A stretch of 64,000 bases of DNA from assembly GCA_902729315.2 (NCBI GenBank), contig LR746267.1, positions 3,114,886-3,178,885 of the forward strand, in the 5' to 3' direction. The translations under genes and the position numbers were made by a program. The stretch comes from Spirodela intermedia. Its lineage: Eukaryota > Streptophyta > Magnoliopsida > Alismatales > Araceae. The notes under the pieces are model-generated. The model ran no database searches and had not been told where the DNA came from. It worked only from the letters and a program-made list of their open reading frames with translations. Shown here one piece after another: positions 52,281 to 64,000 of this stretch. Each line of letters opens with the position of its first letter. The first letter of the stretch is position 1.

Positions 52281-55200
52281 CCCATTTACATTTGATTTTA
52301 GCTTTTTGAAAGGTTTCATGAAATCGTTTAGCTATGAACAAAATAATTTGGCTGTCATATTAACATAGCTCTTACTTTATTCTTCAGCTTTGTTTACTTG
52401 TGAATTGTTCATGTTACCCCGGGACCCATTTTATTAACTATTCAAAATCTTATTATTCTATTTTTAGATAAATATAAGGGCACCACTGTGTAGAGAGACG
52501 CCCAGGTTTTTGTGCCCCCCACTTATGAGCTAATCCCCACCGAATCTAGTATTGGGCACATGATAATATTTCCTATTTCGATCCCCAACATTGAAAAAAA
52601 GAAAGAACTATCAGAATCTAGACCCAATAGGGACTTGGGTTGGGCTGGACCTATTTTTCTTGGTTAATAATGTTCCAAATAATAATAAGTGGAAGTTCTA
52701 TAACAATTTAATGGGATAACTCCCATGGTGCCTACCTTCTAATGGTCTAAGATAACCAAATGGGAGGCTTGAGAGTGGACCAGGTTTAGGATTATATTAA
52801 ACTACCACAAACTTAATAGTTTTACATTTTATTTTTTTTTCATTAAATTTATCCATAGAAAAGATCTGCCCCTTGGGATGAGGCAAAAGCTGAAAATATT
52901 AGGGATATTAAATCTGAGAAATATATACCATTCTCAGGCCACAAATTTAGTGTTTGCTAGGTTACCTTATGCGATTATATAAGTTAGCATCTAAAAGGTG
53001 ATGGCCAAACCTTTACAAACAAAAATCGATGCCTAGATTGACAACAAGTATGGTCAAATAAATAGTAAATAATTTTTTAATAACCTATAAGATCTTCAAG
53101 AATGATAGAGGATGAATGGACATTGACTGGTAGCTTGAAGGTTGTGAATATTAGTTGGGCTTGTGTGAACTTTGGTGAGAGGATGAGCTTCTAGTTCTTG
53201 AACTTAAAGTTTCATGGAAGCTGGCTCATAAACCATGTGAGGGAGCTCTTTAATTTTTTCCATGTTGTCACAGATCAGATGTTCCACAACTGCCTTCAAT
53301 TTCTGTCATCTTGGTTGGTAGAATCTTCATTTTTTCTTGCTGAAACTCACATACCAGATTCCCACAAATTAATGAACTTCCTTTGAATCATCAATTTTTT
53401 TATTGGATTTAAATTTTTTAATATGTTGCCAAGAAAACTTTTCTGTCATGTTTAATGATATATGATTAAAAGAAGTAAATACAAAATTGAAAACCCTAAA
53501 GTGATAAAAAGTTGTGAATAGTATTTTTATGGTGCACCCTACGCCTAGTAGAGCACCTACTTGGTAAAGTACACCTCCATGCATAGTATAAAATGTAATT
53601 TTAAATGGTAAATCTCGTTCTCTCTCCATTTATTTCAACACTTCCATCTTTCTGAAAACTAGTGAAGGTCTTTCCAAAGGTTTCAAATATTTATGGAGGA
53701 ATCAAGAGTTTATTAATAAAATCAATCTTAGTCAAATCAAGTATAGTTCTCACTTCTACTTAAAAAAATTAAAATAATTCTTCTCCCTATTGTTCACTTT
53801 TAATATATCATAAAAATACAACTTTAAAAAGAAAAATGGTGGTTATATGAAAAATGGAAATATATATTTTTTTCTTATAAATTATGTATGGAAGAAAATA
53901 AAATGGGGGCAGAACATCAGTAACCTCAATAACACTTGACTAGTGACATATGGAAATTAGATATACATGAGAGGTAGGGTGATTTTTTTTTGCAATGTGA
54001 TGAGTCTAAAATAAAATTTTATTTATATGATCACACAAGATATCTAGTAGTTTACTCAGACCTCTCTAATTCATGGAACTAATCAAGAAACTATGACTAA
54101 TTCATTAGGTTGCATATAGTCTAAATTTGGAGCTATTCATTTAGTATTCATACAATTTAAACCTAGAATCATGGCACTACCCAAGAAACCATGATGAAGA
54201 TTGTTCATTTCAAAAGAACACATAAGTTGTATACAATGCTCTTGAATATCTTTACATCTATCTAATCATTGGTCTTTCTTGTTTTCTCATACTAAGTCAA
54301 GAGTTTCATCTTAGTGCTTGAAGAATTCATTACTCTTTAACATGAGGGCTGATAGAAAAAGACCTTATCCCATAGTATCCATTTTTTTAGTTAGGACTTG
54401 ATGATGAGCTTAAGAGTGTTTGGTCTCATATAAATTTTCCTCTTTGACATGAGAAGTTAAATAACCAAAACAACCTCTCTTTCTTATGAGCGACAATTGA
54501 TGAATCTTATGTGCCTTTTTTTGCCCTTTTGGTGAACAAGATGGTAAACATAGCAAAAAAGAAAAAAACTGAAAATATTTGACAAAGTAATATTCTTGAA
54601 AAATAATAAAAGTAGGCTGTTCAAGACAAAATCATTCATGAACACCAATCACGAAGTAAAAGGAGAATAATATATATGTACCTATATAGAGCCTCCATGA
54701 CATAAAACTTATTGAAATGAAATTGTAACTCATAGAAAAGTTCTAGTACAAGCTGAATTTCTTCACCTAGTTCAAAACATGTCCAGATGGAATGGCGCCT
54801 CAAGCAATATCCACTTGATCTGAGTTACCCCCAATGGTTTTAAAAACTAGGTTATAAGAAAATCACATGTTTGCAATGAGGAAGGAGACTTATGTTCCCT
54901 GCAACTTAAGCTTGGAGTTTGGAGATGGTCTTCTCCATAATGAATTCCCTTAGATCGTTTACAGATCAAACCAAGAAAATTTGCATATAATGAAACACAA
55001 GATCAATATTTGGTGGAGATGGAGGCTACGAGGTAGTGAGTTCCCCTTCCTAATGATTCCCCCAAAAAAGAATTTGAATATCAAAAGAATCTCTTTGATG
55101 GAGAATTTTTATCGACAAATAGTGGTCATTCCTTAACCTCAATCGGTGAAGTCCCCTTGGAATACCCCCCCAGTCTTAATTTGAAAAAATTGTCTTTATT

Positions 55201-55949
55201 GGCAGAAGAAAAAAGAATTGATTCAGAAAAGCAAGCAAAATGTTTGCAATTGATATTCGATGTAGTTACAACTTAAGTTGGCACTTTGAGGGAGGTGGAT
55301 CATTCATGATATTAGATGATTACATGGTATGTGTAGAGCCAAGAGTACCCCTAAAAGTTTCATTCTCTACAGATATGTACTACATATGATGAAAAGTACT
55401 CTCTCCTAAATTGTAAATAATTTTGATAAAAAAATGTTGCCTTCATGAAGTTTGAATAAAAGATGTCTTAGAATGGTGGTGATCAACACATCATGGGTGA
55501 GATTCACCAAAAACTATATGGATTCAAGGAGCATTTTGAACTAGTGCATCAATGTCAATAAAATCATTGATAACGAGGCAATGTCTACTTAAAAATGTTA
55601 ATATCAATTATTACTAACCATTTGAAGGTTTAACATCATGATATACAATCTTATAAGTTAGGTCGCCATGAAAAAAGATAATTGACATGCAATCACAATA
55701 TGAAATGCATCAAGTTTTGCCCAAGTAGGTATAGAGACATTCCACTAGATGAAAATTAATAAAATCTATTGGTTTAAAGAGGCTGTATTAAGAATCAAGA
55801 GGGGGGTGAATTGGTCTTTTTAGTTTCTCATTTTGCTTTTTCGTAAGATTTAATCAACCACAAGTTTATAATGGTTTGGCCAACCTTGCCAACTCTACTC
55901 TTAGAAGACGACCCTTATGTTCCACTAAATCATTATGAACACTAAATGT

Positions 55950-56220
55950 TAAGGCTTGAGAAAGTCTCTATTGAAGATTAGGCTTTAGCTAGCTTATACA
56001 CTGAACAAAAAGGCCTCAAGAAGCTTACCCTTTGAATAGTTGGGCATCAAGAAGCTTTCACTAAATAGAAAGTCCTCAGCAGGTTTATCCACAAAACACT
56101 CTGACCTCAACAAGTCTCTAGTAAACACATGCATTGACAAGTGTTTCTACCAAACATTACGGCCTTAGCAAGCATATCAACTGAACATTACAGTCTCAAG
56201 AAGCCTATACTAGTTTTATC
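55950..56220. repeat. Degenerate minisatellite, about 33-48 bp spacing
   Basis: Variants of CCTCAAGAAGCTT recur at about 56012, 56045, 56080, 56103, 56161 and 56190, separated by short sequences such as CACTAAATAGAAAG, CACAAAACACTCTG and CAACTGAACATTACAG. The pattern is regular but strongly diverged. Confidence 0.55.
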
Positions 56221-58256
56221 AGTTCTAGGAGATCAAAGAAAATGTTAAAAATAAGTAGATACACAGATGTATTTTCTTTTCTTGAATATATGGAAGCATA
56301 TAATGTGTGGTGTAGTCTTTGATGGGTTGAGTTGAATTCTCCTTCTCTATAGTGCTTAGTGTATAGACTTTTGATGTGAAATCTTCAAAGGGCATATGTA
56401 TATGCTGTGGCTCTCTCTCCTATTTTTTCTCTTTCACTTTTTCACTGGTCTATATTATGGGCCAAAATAAATTTTTATATGCTGAATATTGGAATGCCTA
56501 GCAGTTGTCTGCACTAGTTGGAAATTGGTCTGTCTGGTGTCACTTCAGCACCTAAAATTTAACCTTTATAAAATGTTCATTCATCTTTTAAAATTCATAA
56601 AAATATCAATCTTGAAATTTTGATGCACTGTTTGTTTTATTATGTTCATCTTTCAATTTTATTTTTATTTAATAACCCTGTGATACTAATATTACCATAT
56701 TATACTTTCTCATCATCAAAGGACATAAGGCTCTTAAAGCCAATAAAATCATAACCTCTCTGATTGTGATATTAAAAATTCGATCTTAGCCTAAAGAGAA
56801 GTAATATGAGGTGTGGAAGGAGAAATTGCGAGCCTCTTGGACAACCTCATTAGCATTTCCCTTTAGCTAGTGAATCGTTTTTTGTTGTTTCTTGGTTTCA
56901 TTGGTGTGAGCCAAGATAAATGAGCATCAACAAGAGGCTGATGGTCAAAGTGAGAAGAGGAAAAGGTGAAGTGTTGATAAACATGGCATAGTGAATGCTC
57001 ATGGCATTAAATATTTAATGGGGATTGGAAATCCATAAGGAAAATCTTTGGAAAATGGAACTTGAATAGTTGAAGTTTTAGAATCTGGTTAATGGTCACC
57101 TTGGTTAGGTGCCTTCCTCCATTATTTTGCAATTTTGCTTCTTTAGTTGTTAGGATTTTCTAGGTATTTAATACATAGTCTTTCAACCTATTTTTTAATA
57201 TTAATTAAAAATACTGTGGTTTGAAAATATATGGATTTGATTTGTTAATACTTAGTATTATGTCTATCATAGGCCTTAACCTCCCGAATTTGGTGTTGAC
57301 AATTCTATTGCAGATTTTCTCACTCTTGATGTAGTTGTTGATGCCTGATGAGATGGTGTCATTATTTGTAATTCTTATCTTATATTTTATGCCCAAGAGT
57401 CCCTTTGCTTTTAGATGTCAGCATTGAAGATTAGATTTTCTATTTTACTTTTCCTTGGTCATTTAGGAGTTGACCCTATCCCTTAAATGATAACCGCTAT
57501 CATGTCGTCCTCATGTTTTGACTTTAAATGTCAACCCTTTTCCTTGTAAGGGTTTTCTCATAGTGCTTCAGATTGTCAATTATTAGAGTTTGACATCATT
57601 GCCCAAGGCATGGATAAATGTAAGTTGACTGGTCAATATTTAAATATTCTTCAGTTTTCAATTTTTTTTTCTAGATGTCCTAGTCCAACAAAAGTCAATA
57701 TAAGATAGTATCCGGAGCAAAGAACCACCACATTTCAGCAGGGTTTTGCTTACTTATATTTAGAAATGGTATTAAGTTTTTCACTATTTTAGTCTCACTT
57801 TTATGTACTCAGCTTCGCTTGCATTCAAAGGATTGAAAAAACCTATAAAGACGTGATTTTCCGATGTTTTCATAGACTACTAGAGTAGCTAAAACATTTC
57901 TCCGAGACTCATCTCGTTCTCCTTTGTTTTCTTTGCATTTTATTTAAGAGAGAGCATAAGTCTGCTGAAATGATTCTGAACATGGATCACATTCGTATAC
58001 TTAAACGCGATCATTCGTGATTCTGATAAAAAAAGAAATTAGGGATTCGATTCCATTGGCAAATTGATCACACACCATTTCCCTGGACTCAAACGGGAGA
58101 CACATTTTGACTTCTTTGAGCACATTTAGCTCTTAATCTCGTGTTGTTAAAATCACAGAAGTAGTTCCAAATATTAGATAACAGGTGAAGTGCGCAATGT
58201 TAATTGTCAGAGCAGTAATCCAGTGATGTGATCTTCTCTTATATCTCTCGAGAAAA

Positions 58257-58258
<2 letters not shown>

Positions 58259-58307
<49 letters not shown>
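58259..58307. repeat. (GA)n microsatellite
   Basis: Pure GA tract of 49 bases. Confidence 0.95.
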
Positions 58308-58310
<3 letters not shown>

Positions 58311-58949
58311 TTAGCCCTTCGGGGAGAAACCCATCAGCTGCTTGCCGGCAACAGCTCCATTGATTTCTCTGCCCATTTGGACCCCGATATAGATGCATAA
58401 AGTCCACAGCAGTCCATGAAATCATCACCATCACAGTCCAATCCCATCGATGCATCTATAAAGGAATTAACTCAGACAGAAACCATCTACTAAGTTTTAA
58501 CTGGATAAATCATCCCATCAGCGAACTCACCGACCTCAGTTCAGGTCGAGGTCTCAGTTCATGTTCTGGCAGACAACACTAAAGAGGAAACTTCATGAAG
58601 AGATCAACGGGGAAGTGAGAGGGAAGTCTCCAAGAGGCCATTCTCATCATTTGGAGTCTCATAGAAGAGGTGCAGGGGAGGATAAGTCCAGTTCCAAGGC
58701 TCCTCATGTGTGCGGAGAAGAAGTCAATACCCGAACCGGTGTCCATGTGAGACGGTGGCGCCGCAGTAGTGAGCGAGAGGAGTTGGTGCGTTCTTGACTT
58801 CCATAACTGCTAGAGTCCCATGGGCTTCCCTCCTGCTGCTAACAACAGCAGAAGCGCATTAGGGTTTTATTTTTATGCAGCTAGAGTTTGCGCTACTATT
58901 TATAGACCTTTAGTGGGGCAATGTGAAATTAAATATATGCCTATGAAAT

Positions 58950-58954
<5 letters not shown>

Positions 58955-58994
<40 letters not shown>
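58955..58994. repeat. (GA)n microsatellite in the HD-ZIP IV trailer
   Basis: GA tract about 50 bases past the stop codon of the minus-strand HD-ZIP IV gene, so a CU-rich element of its 3' untranslated region. Confidence 0.95.
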
Positions 58995-58997
<3 letters not shown>

Positions 58998-59041
58998 TGA
59001 GAGAGAGGGCGAACGCCTACCCCTTCGGATGTTCTCAGGGT

Positions 59042-62000
59042 TTACTGGGCGAGGTCGCCCAGAACACTGCCTTTAATCCTCTCAATTGTGCAGGCGATGA
59101 GGCTGTCGACAGTTGCAACGGAGCCCAGCGACAGCTTTGCGTTAGGCTGCGAGTCCACCAGAATCTGGAACGCCACCGTCAGCAGCGAACCTGCACCACC
59201 ATTCTCTATACCCTGTGGGCCTTCTGGTAGTATGGCGAACCCCGACGGAAGCAGCGCCACGTAGTCCGGATCTCCGCCATTCAGCACAACGTTCATGGAA
59301 ACAAGGTCAACGGGGGCGTAGATGACGTAAGAGCCGCTGGGGTCAGTGCAACTCTCTTGGAGGATCAGCATGTTGCTCTGGTTCGAATTCACACTCTGCA
59401 AACCCACCCATGAATGGAAAAAATTCAAATTTGTAAGAAAAAAAAATCGATCAAGAATTTAGGGCTTTCTTGAGGTAGAAGAAGACGGGCTTCTTTATAC
59501 GTTGACTCGGAGAAGTGAGACAGAGTTGCCTTCATCACGACCATTGGCAATGTGAGCCATCTCCTGTACTTCACCGCCATTAGAGAGTATGTCCCACTGC
59601 CATTGAATAGATCAAATCATGAGCCTGGAAGAATCACAGGTTCTGTATGATAACAAGAGTTAAAAAAAACATCAGATACATTTGGAAGAACATTTGGTTT
59701 GGGGTTGTCTCTATATATCCAACATTGTTCATTATTAGTTCATAGATAAAATCATAATCTATGCAAAAAATTGCATAGTGCTTCTTTCACTTCTAGCATG
59801 CCCATGACAAAGACAAGCATGCACCAATGAATGTAGGAAGCGTTATTTATAACTATGGTAAGTAACATGAAGATTGAGCTTGAAAGTGCTGGTTATCTCA
59901 TAAACATAGTTAATGTGTGATAATGTTATACTGTATGTGCATGGGCAAACCATAGTTCTAGAATTGTTCAATCATCCAAAATGTGTTAAAAAACAATCTA
60001 CAAATGAGAATATCAATGGTTTGGTCTGATTATGAAAGCCAGGGTATTGACTGACTCGTCGGAAGCTTCCTGAAAATGTCTTAAATTTCATTTAGGGCAC
60101 TCAAAATTTCAATGTCTTGTGACGAATTTGATGGGGAAAACTTTCAATATCATTTAACTTGATATGTCCTCAACAAACTTTCAAACCTCCATGGTGATTT
60201 TTATCATGCCAACAAGAAAGAAGGATGATAGAACAACGATCACAATCTAATGATGTTAGATTCCTTGAATAGTTTTTATTACACTATTTCAATAAATCGA
60301 TTGAATGTTATTTGTTTCGTTTCATATATTTTTTGACAATACTAGAGAAATATTTTTTTTTTCTTAAAATGAATACTAAGACTTGACTCCCCGAATCAGA
60401 ACTGTTGCTCTCCTAGAGGAAGCTGAAGTTAAAATCTAGAATTTATAATGATCACGACTCCATAAAAAATAGACAAAAATGGCAACTATTGAAAAAATAA
60501 ACAAAATTCAATTTTTATAATGTGGGTAATATTTATTGGTAGTATTATTAATATTATCAGTCTTTACTCAACAAATGCTGATAATCTTTGGGCCAGATGT
60601 TTGTTGGATATTATTTCTATCATGAGATTTTTACAATGACGTATCACACATTATGCATATGATGATAATACCAAACCAACATCTTTTTGATCACTTAAGA
60701 CCAAAAGATGAAGCTGGTATCTGAAGCAGCAAGTTATTCTCGGGACCTAGCTGTTTATACTTATGTAATTCCTCAGGTTTTTAGGAACAAGGGAATATGC
60801 GTATTCTTTAGATGAAGAACTTCGGGGTTAGTTGAGCTTATTCAGATGTACGATAAAATCAGTGAATGAGGTGAGAAGAAAGTTAACTTTTTCCTTGGAT
60901 TTGAGTTGAAATGAAAATCAAGAATTGATACAAAATAATATAGTGGAGCGGCATCCAGACAGGAAAAATTTAGTGAGGGAAAAAACCCTAATTAGTGATT
61001 TATCAATAGCAAAGACAATGCAATTCTTTTTACTGAATTATATGGTGTTTGTTCATGGTAATGATCCAGACCCAATGCGTGTTGGAGATGCCGTTGAGGA
61101 GATTGAGAAGTAACATGAAGATGCAGACGTAGAACATAAAGTGGAACCTAACATAGTTAATGGATTATAATCTGAATTACCAGATAATGCGAATGGTCAT
61201 GACCAGAAGATGGTTTTGTACGTTTATGTAGTATGCAACATATTTTTCTAACAAAGTGAAGGAATGTGTTACAGAGCTGGTTTGGTCATGAACGCCACTA
61301 CGGAATCCATTTAACAGAAAAAGAAGCCACTGCCCAACACTGTGAAGCAGTCGCTGGCTAAGATGACAACTGCTGGAAGAGAGGAAATCAACGGCGCGTC
61401 TACTGCCCTTGAGGAATCCCAAATAATTAGAAGATCTTAAATTTCTGATTCCATTTTAAGAGCACAACTTCGGAAAAAATATATATGTTGAAAAAAACCC
61501 AGCGAATGCTTCTTTTTGCGTGAGAACAAAGCCGAAAGCATGATTCCACAAATCAGATTAAATACCTCGCTGCGGGTGTTCTCATCCCGGAGAAAATCGA
61601 AGACCTTCTGGGGGGGGACTGGAAGCCAGAAAGAAGTGGCGGCACTGAGAACGATGCCCAGGGGTCTCCCAGGGTCGTCGACACTCTTCCTGGTCATGAC
61701 TCTGACGTCGTCCCCGCAGGTTCCTGACAGAGTAGTCCACTGGTGGGCTATGGAAGCTCCGACGCCGGAGCAGAAGCTTATTACCATCCTTTCCGCCAAC
61801 TTCAACATGCTCCTCCTCCCGTCCTGAGTTGTTATGACTGCACGGTCGAGACAAAGCAGCACGCGGAGGAAAGGCCAATTACGATAACTGCGAAGAATCT
61901 ACTACAAAACTCATGGGTCTGGTTTATAAAAACTGCGATCTTTATGAACCAGAGATCTTCTTATCGGTGATAGGTGAGAATCATATGGAAATTTAAAATG

Positions 62001-62884
62001 GGTTTTTTCACGAACAGAATAGGATGTTTTTGAATGAAAAGCAGGGTCTGGAGGTAAATCCAATTAGTAAAATAACTGATGAATTCATGAGAATTTTGAG
62101 CCGGGTTTCTGAAACAGTGGAAGATCTTTATTCCTTTGAAACCTGGTTGATATAATTGGTGAGAATTTAAATTCGGGATTTTATGAAGGTGAATCTTCTT
62201 GATTCAAGGCTTCATGAACAGAATGGGAGTTCGACGAATCCTCAAAAGAAGAAAGGATCATCGAGAATCTGATAAAAAATGGCTGAAAAAGTTTATGAGA
62301 TACCAAGGCCCGAATTTCTGAGAGTATTGCGTTTGTTGGGAATTTGAGGGTCTGCCACCAACACTTCAGTGAAATCATAAAACCTATGATTTCTTGAGAA
62401 TATAAAGGCCGATCTTCGAGAAACGATGGATTGATACTTACCGCTGACTTCCCCGGAGGGAAAACTACTGGCCATGACGCTTGCTAGTCTCTCACATTGC
62501 CGATCCAAAACAGAGACCCAACGCTTGGCTCCGAAGGCAAGCCCAGAGTTAACCAGCGACTTGTATATCCTATGAACAGCTCTATCATCCGCTTCAACGT
62601 GCTCAACCCAAGTCACCTGTGGAAAAAACCGATTAGAAGATTGTCTGTTTGAAAAAATGTACCCAGCAAAGGTAGATTTTCACCTTAGAGTAGCCATTTG
62701 GCATTTCCTGTATAAGGCATCCTGATGGCCTTCTACGGCATCTTAACAGAGGGCCCGGTTGCAGGTTATCCACGGAGACGTCGACCACAGCCCATGTTCC
62801 ATCTTCATGCTGTTTGCAGTACCTCACGAACTGGCTGTCCCTTGTAGGGACGAGTGGAGTGGGCACTTGGAATTCTGCCGTCAT
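59042..62884 (-). CDS. HD-ZIP class IV transcription factor, 3' half (START region)
   Basis: Homeodomain-leucine zipper protein of the epidermal HD-ZIP IV class; the recovered part is closest in wording to HDG2/PDF2-type members. Exons in reading order: 62884-62684, 62616-62442, 61837-61566, 59596-59501, 59395-59042; 365 residues, all open and in phase. It covers the second half of the START lipid-binding domain ([60 protein letters not shown]) and the class-specific region after START ([95 protein letters not shown]). The homeodomain, zipper and first START half are not found up to 64000; a good acceptor (CTCTCAG) at 62885-62891 shows the gene continues upstream. The 1.97-kb intron 59597-61565 has no recognised gene. 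Confidence 0.93.
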
Positions 62885-64000
62885 CTGAGAGCGCAACATC
62901 ATGAGTCAGAACATTCTCTCCTCGAAAAGTAGCCAGACATGATTGTATAGTCCATAGTCTCATTGATTTGAAATACGACGAAAGTAGGGGTGTTTCCAAG
63001 GGTATACGAATCTAATTAACAACGGATAGAGTACAACCCTTCTTATATTTTTTACCGCAGTTTTAAAATCTCCCATTCATGGTGTGATTGTTCTGACACT
63101 GACTAGCACGTCAAAGTTTAAGTTATCAATGACAATGGCACTTGGAAAATAAAGATGGGGAAAGAGTACGTCAAATTACATCAATAAATGGAAATTGGGT
63201 GTATTGCCGTAATTTTAATAGTGCAAAAGACCTATAAATTCAATGTGTAACCATTGCAGACTGACCAATAAAATGAGGATCATTTTCTTAATGATTATTG
63301 GCGATGAGGCGATCAGCCCTGTATATTTTACCAAGCTATTTCAATTTTACATTTCAAATTGTAGCACTTTTAAGGATGAGCTATCATTTGGATGCCGAAT
63401 TGGGTGATCTATCATGCAGATGAAATTATCAATCAAGTCAGTCGGCAAATTGAGTCAATGAAAGAAAAAAACTGTCCCATTTTCATGACTGTATGATGCT
63501 CTATGTCAAATAATTATGGAACTGGAAAAGAAATCAATAAGATGTTTGCTTTTAGTCGATATGGGATTGATTTCACATGTTTTCACATTTTGGTCAACTC
63601 CTAGACGGCTCTGCCACATAAACGTACCCGGGCAAGTTTCGAAGAAAGCTGATGCATTTTATCACTCTGTGACGCTCATTTCATAAAGTTAACTTATCTA
63701 ATTTGAAAATAATTAATAACAAATGAAGCTTTGAGTATGCTCTACTGCGGAGACACAATGACTCATTAAATTATAAAGCTGCTGTATGTTAATGACTTGA
63801 CGTAAAATATATGGAGTATGCCAGGAACGCACAATCTAACCTTAAAATAACGGGAAGTGACTTCAGGACGATTTTATTTGTACAGTGTATATCATCCGGG
63901 GGAATGAAAGAAACAACCATAAAAAGGATAGGTCACTTAATTTAATATTGTTTGATTACCGAAAATGTTGTTATTATATACTTGATTTCCTTCTTGAAAG
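62885..64000. other. Intron or upstream part of the HD-ZIP IV gene
   Basis: AT-rich, no coding match on either strand. Because the 62684-62884 exon begins with an acceptor and codes for mid-START sequence, this stretch is best read as an intron of at least 1.1 kb running off the window. Confidence 0.7.

Larger units (their letters stand above)
52038..59041. other. Convergent spacer between AP-5 zeta and HD-ZIP IV genes
   Basis: Seven kilobases with no gene accepted. 52038-52360 is the AP-5 zeta trailer with a CT tract at 52250-52277. 52400-58200 is AT-rich and looks like decayed transposon sequence: 55792 carries the phrase AAGAGGGGGGTGAATTGG often seen in copia-type elements, followed by a degenerate array to 56220. 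58200-58950 is a less AT-rich island between two GA tracts. Confidence 0.7.

Noticed and set aside
61180-61440. Possible exon fragment in the HD-ZIP IV intron ([14 protein letters not shown] on the + strand)
   Set aside because: Frame is closed a few codons upstream, no convincing splice sites and no recognised family.

Overview
This window is nuclear DNA of a flowering plant. All nine genes recognised are plant families, eight of them are split by introns with ordinary GT-AG borders, and there are no bacterial-style operons. Several coding exons are GC-rich (the CYP77B gene, exon 1 of the phosphate translocator, the TMEM97-like gene), while introns and spacers are AT-rich. That contrast is common in monocots and some early-branching angiosperms, but the species cannot be fixed from the sequence alone.

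Layout, left to right: (1) the 3' part of a glutamate-receptor-like channel gene, + strand, to 4998; (2) a single-exon cytochrome P450 of the CYP77B type, - strand, 7049-8614; (3) a nine-exon organelle-type RNA pseudouridine synthase (RPS6-like), + strand, 10613-15416; (4) 306 bases downstream, a two-exon EXPERA/TMEM97-like membrane protein, + strand, 15723-16348; (5) a ten-exon DAWDLE-like RS/FHA-domain protein, - strand, 17171-24577; (6) ribosomal protein eL42 (L44/L36a), + strand, 27725-29564, whose first coding exon is only the ATG; (7) a plastid glucose-6-phosphate/phosphate translocator, - strand, 31199-33138; (8) the zeta subunit of adaptor complex AP-5, + strand, 16 exons over 14 kb, 37980-52037; (9) the 3' half of an HD-ZIP class IV homeobox gene (START and following region), - strand, 59042-62884, whose 5' half lies beyond the window.

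The first 34 kb is gene-dense and rich in GA/CT microsatellites, several of them in leader or trailer regions. From 34 kb on the spacers are longer, AT-rich and full of diverged repeats and probable old transposon fragments, including a possible small solo LTR in an AP-5 zeta intron. Exon borders were worked out by hand from splice signals, reading-phase continuity and recalled family sequence. Every joined reading frame stays open, so none of the nine genes shows a disabling lesion here.

The genes are unrelated in function: channel, lipid oxidation, organelle RNA modification, ER membrane protein, small-RNA biogenesis, ribosome, plastid transport, endosomal sorting, epidermal transcription factor. 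No gene cluster or novel multi-gene system is evident. The observations most worth a second look are the altered zinc-site spacing in eL42, the GC-AG intron and 12-nt final coding exon of the translocator gene, the G-box cluster upstream of it, a duplicated hairpin unit at 30.5-30.9 kb, and the repeat architecture of several introns.
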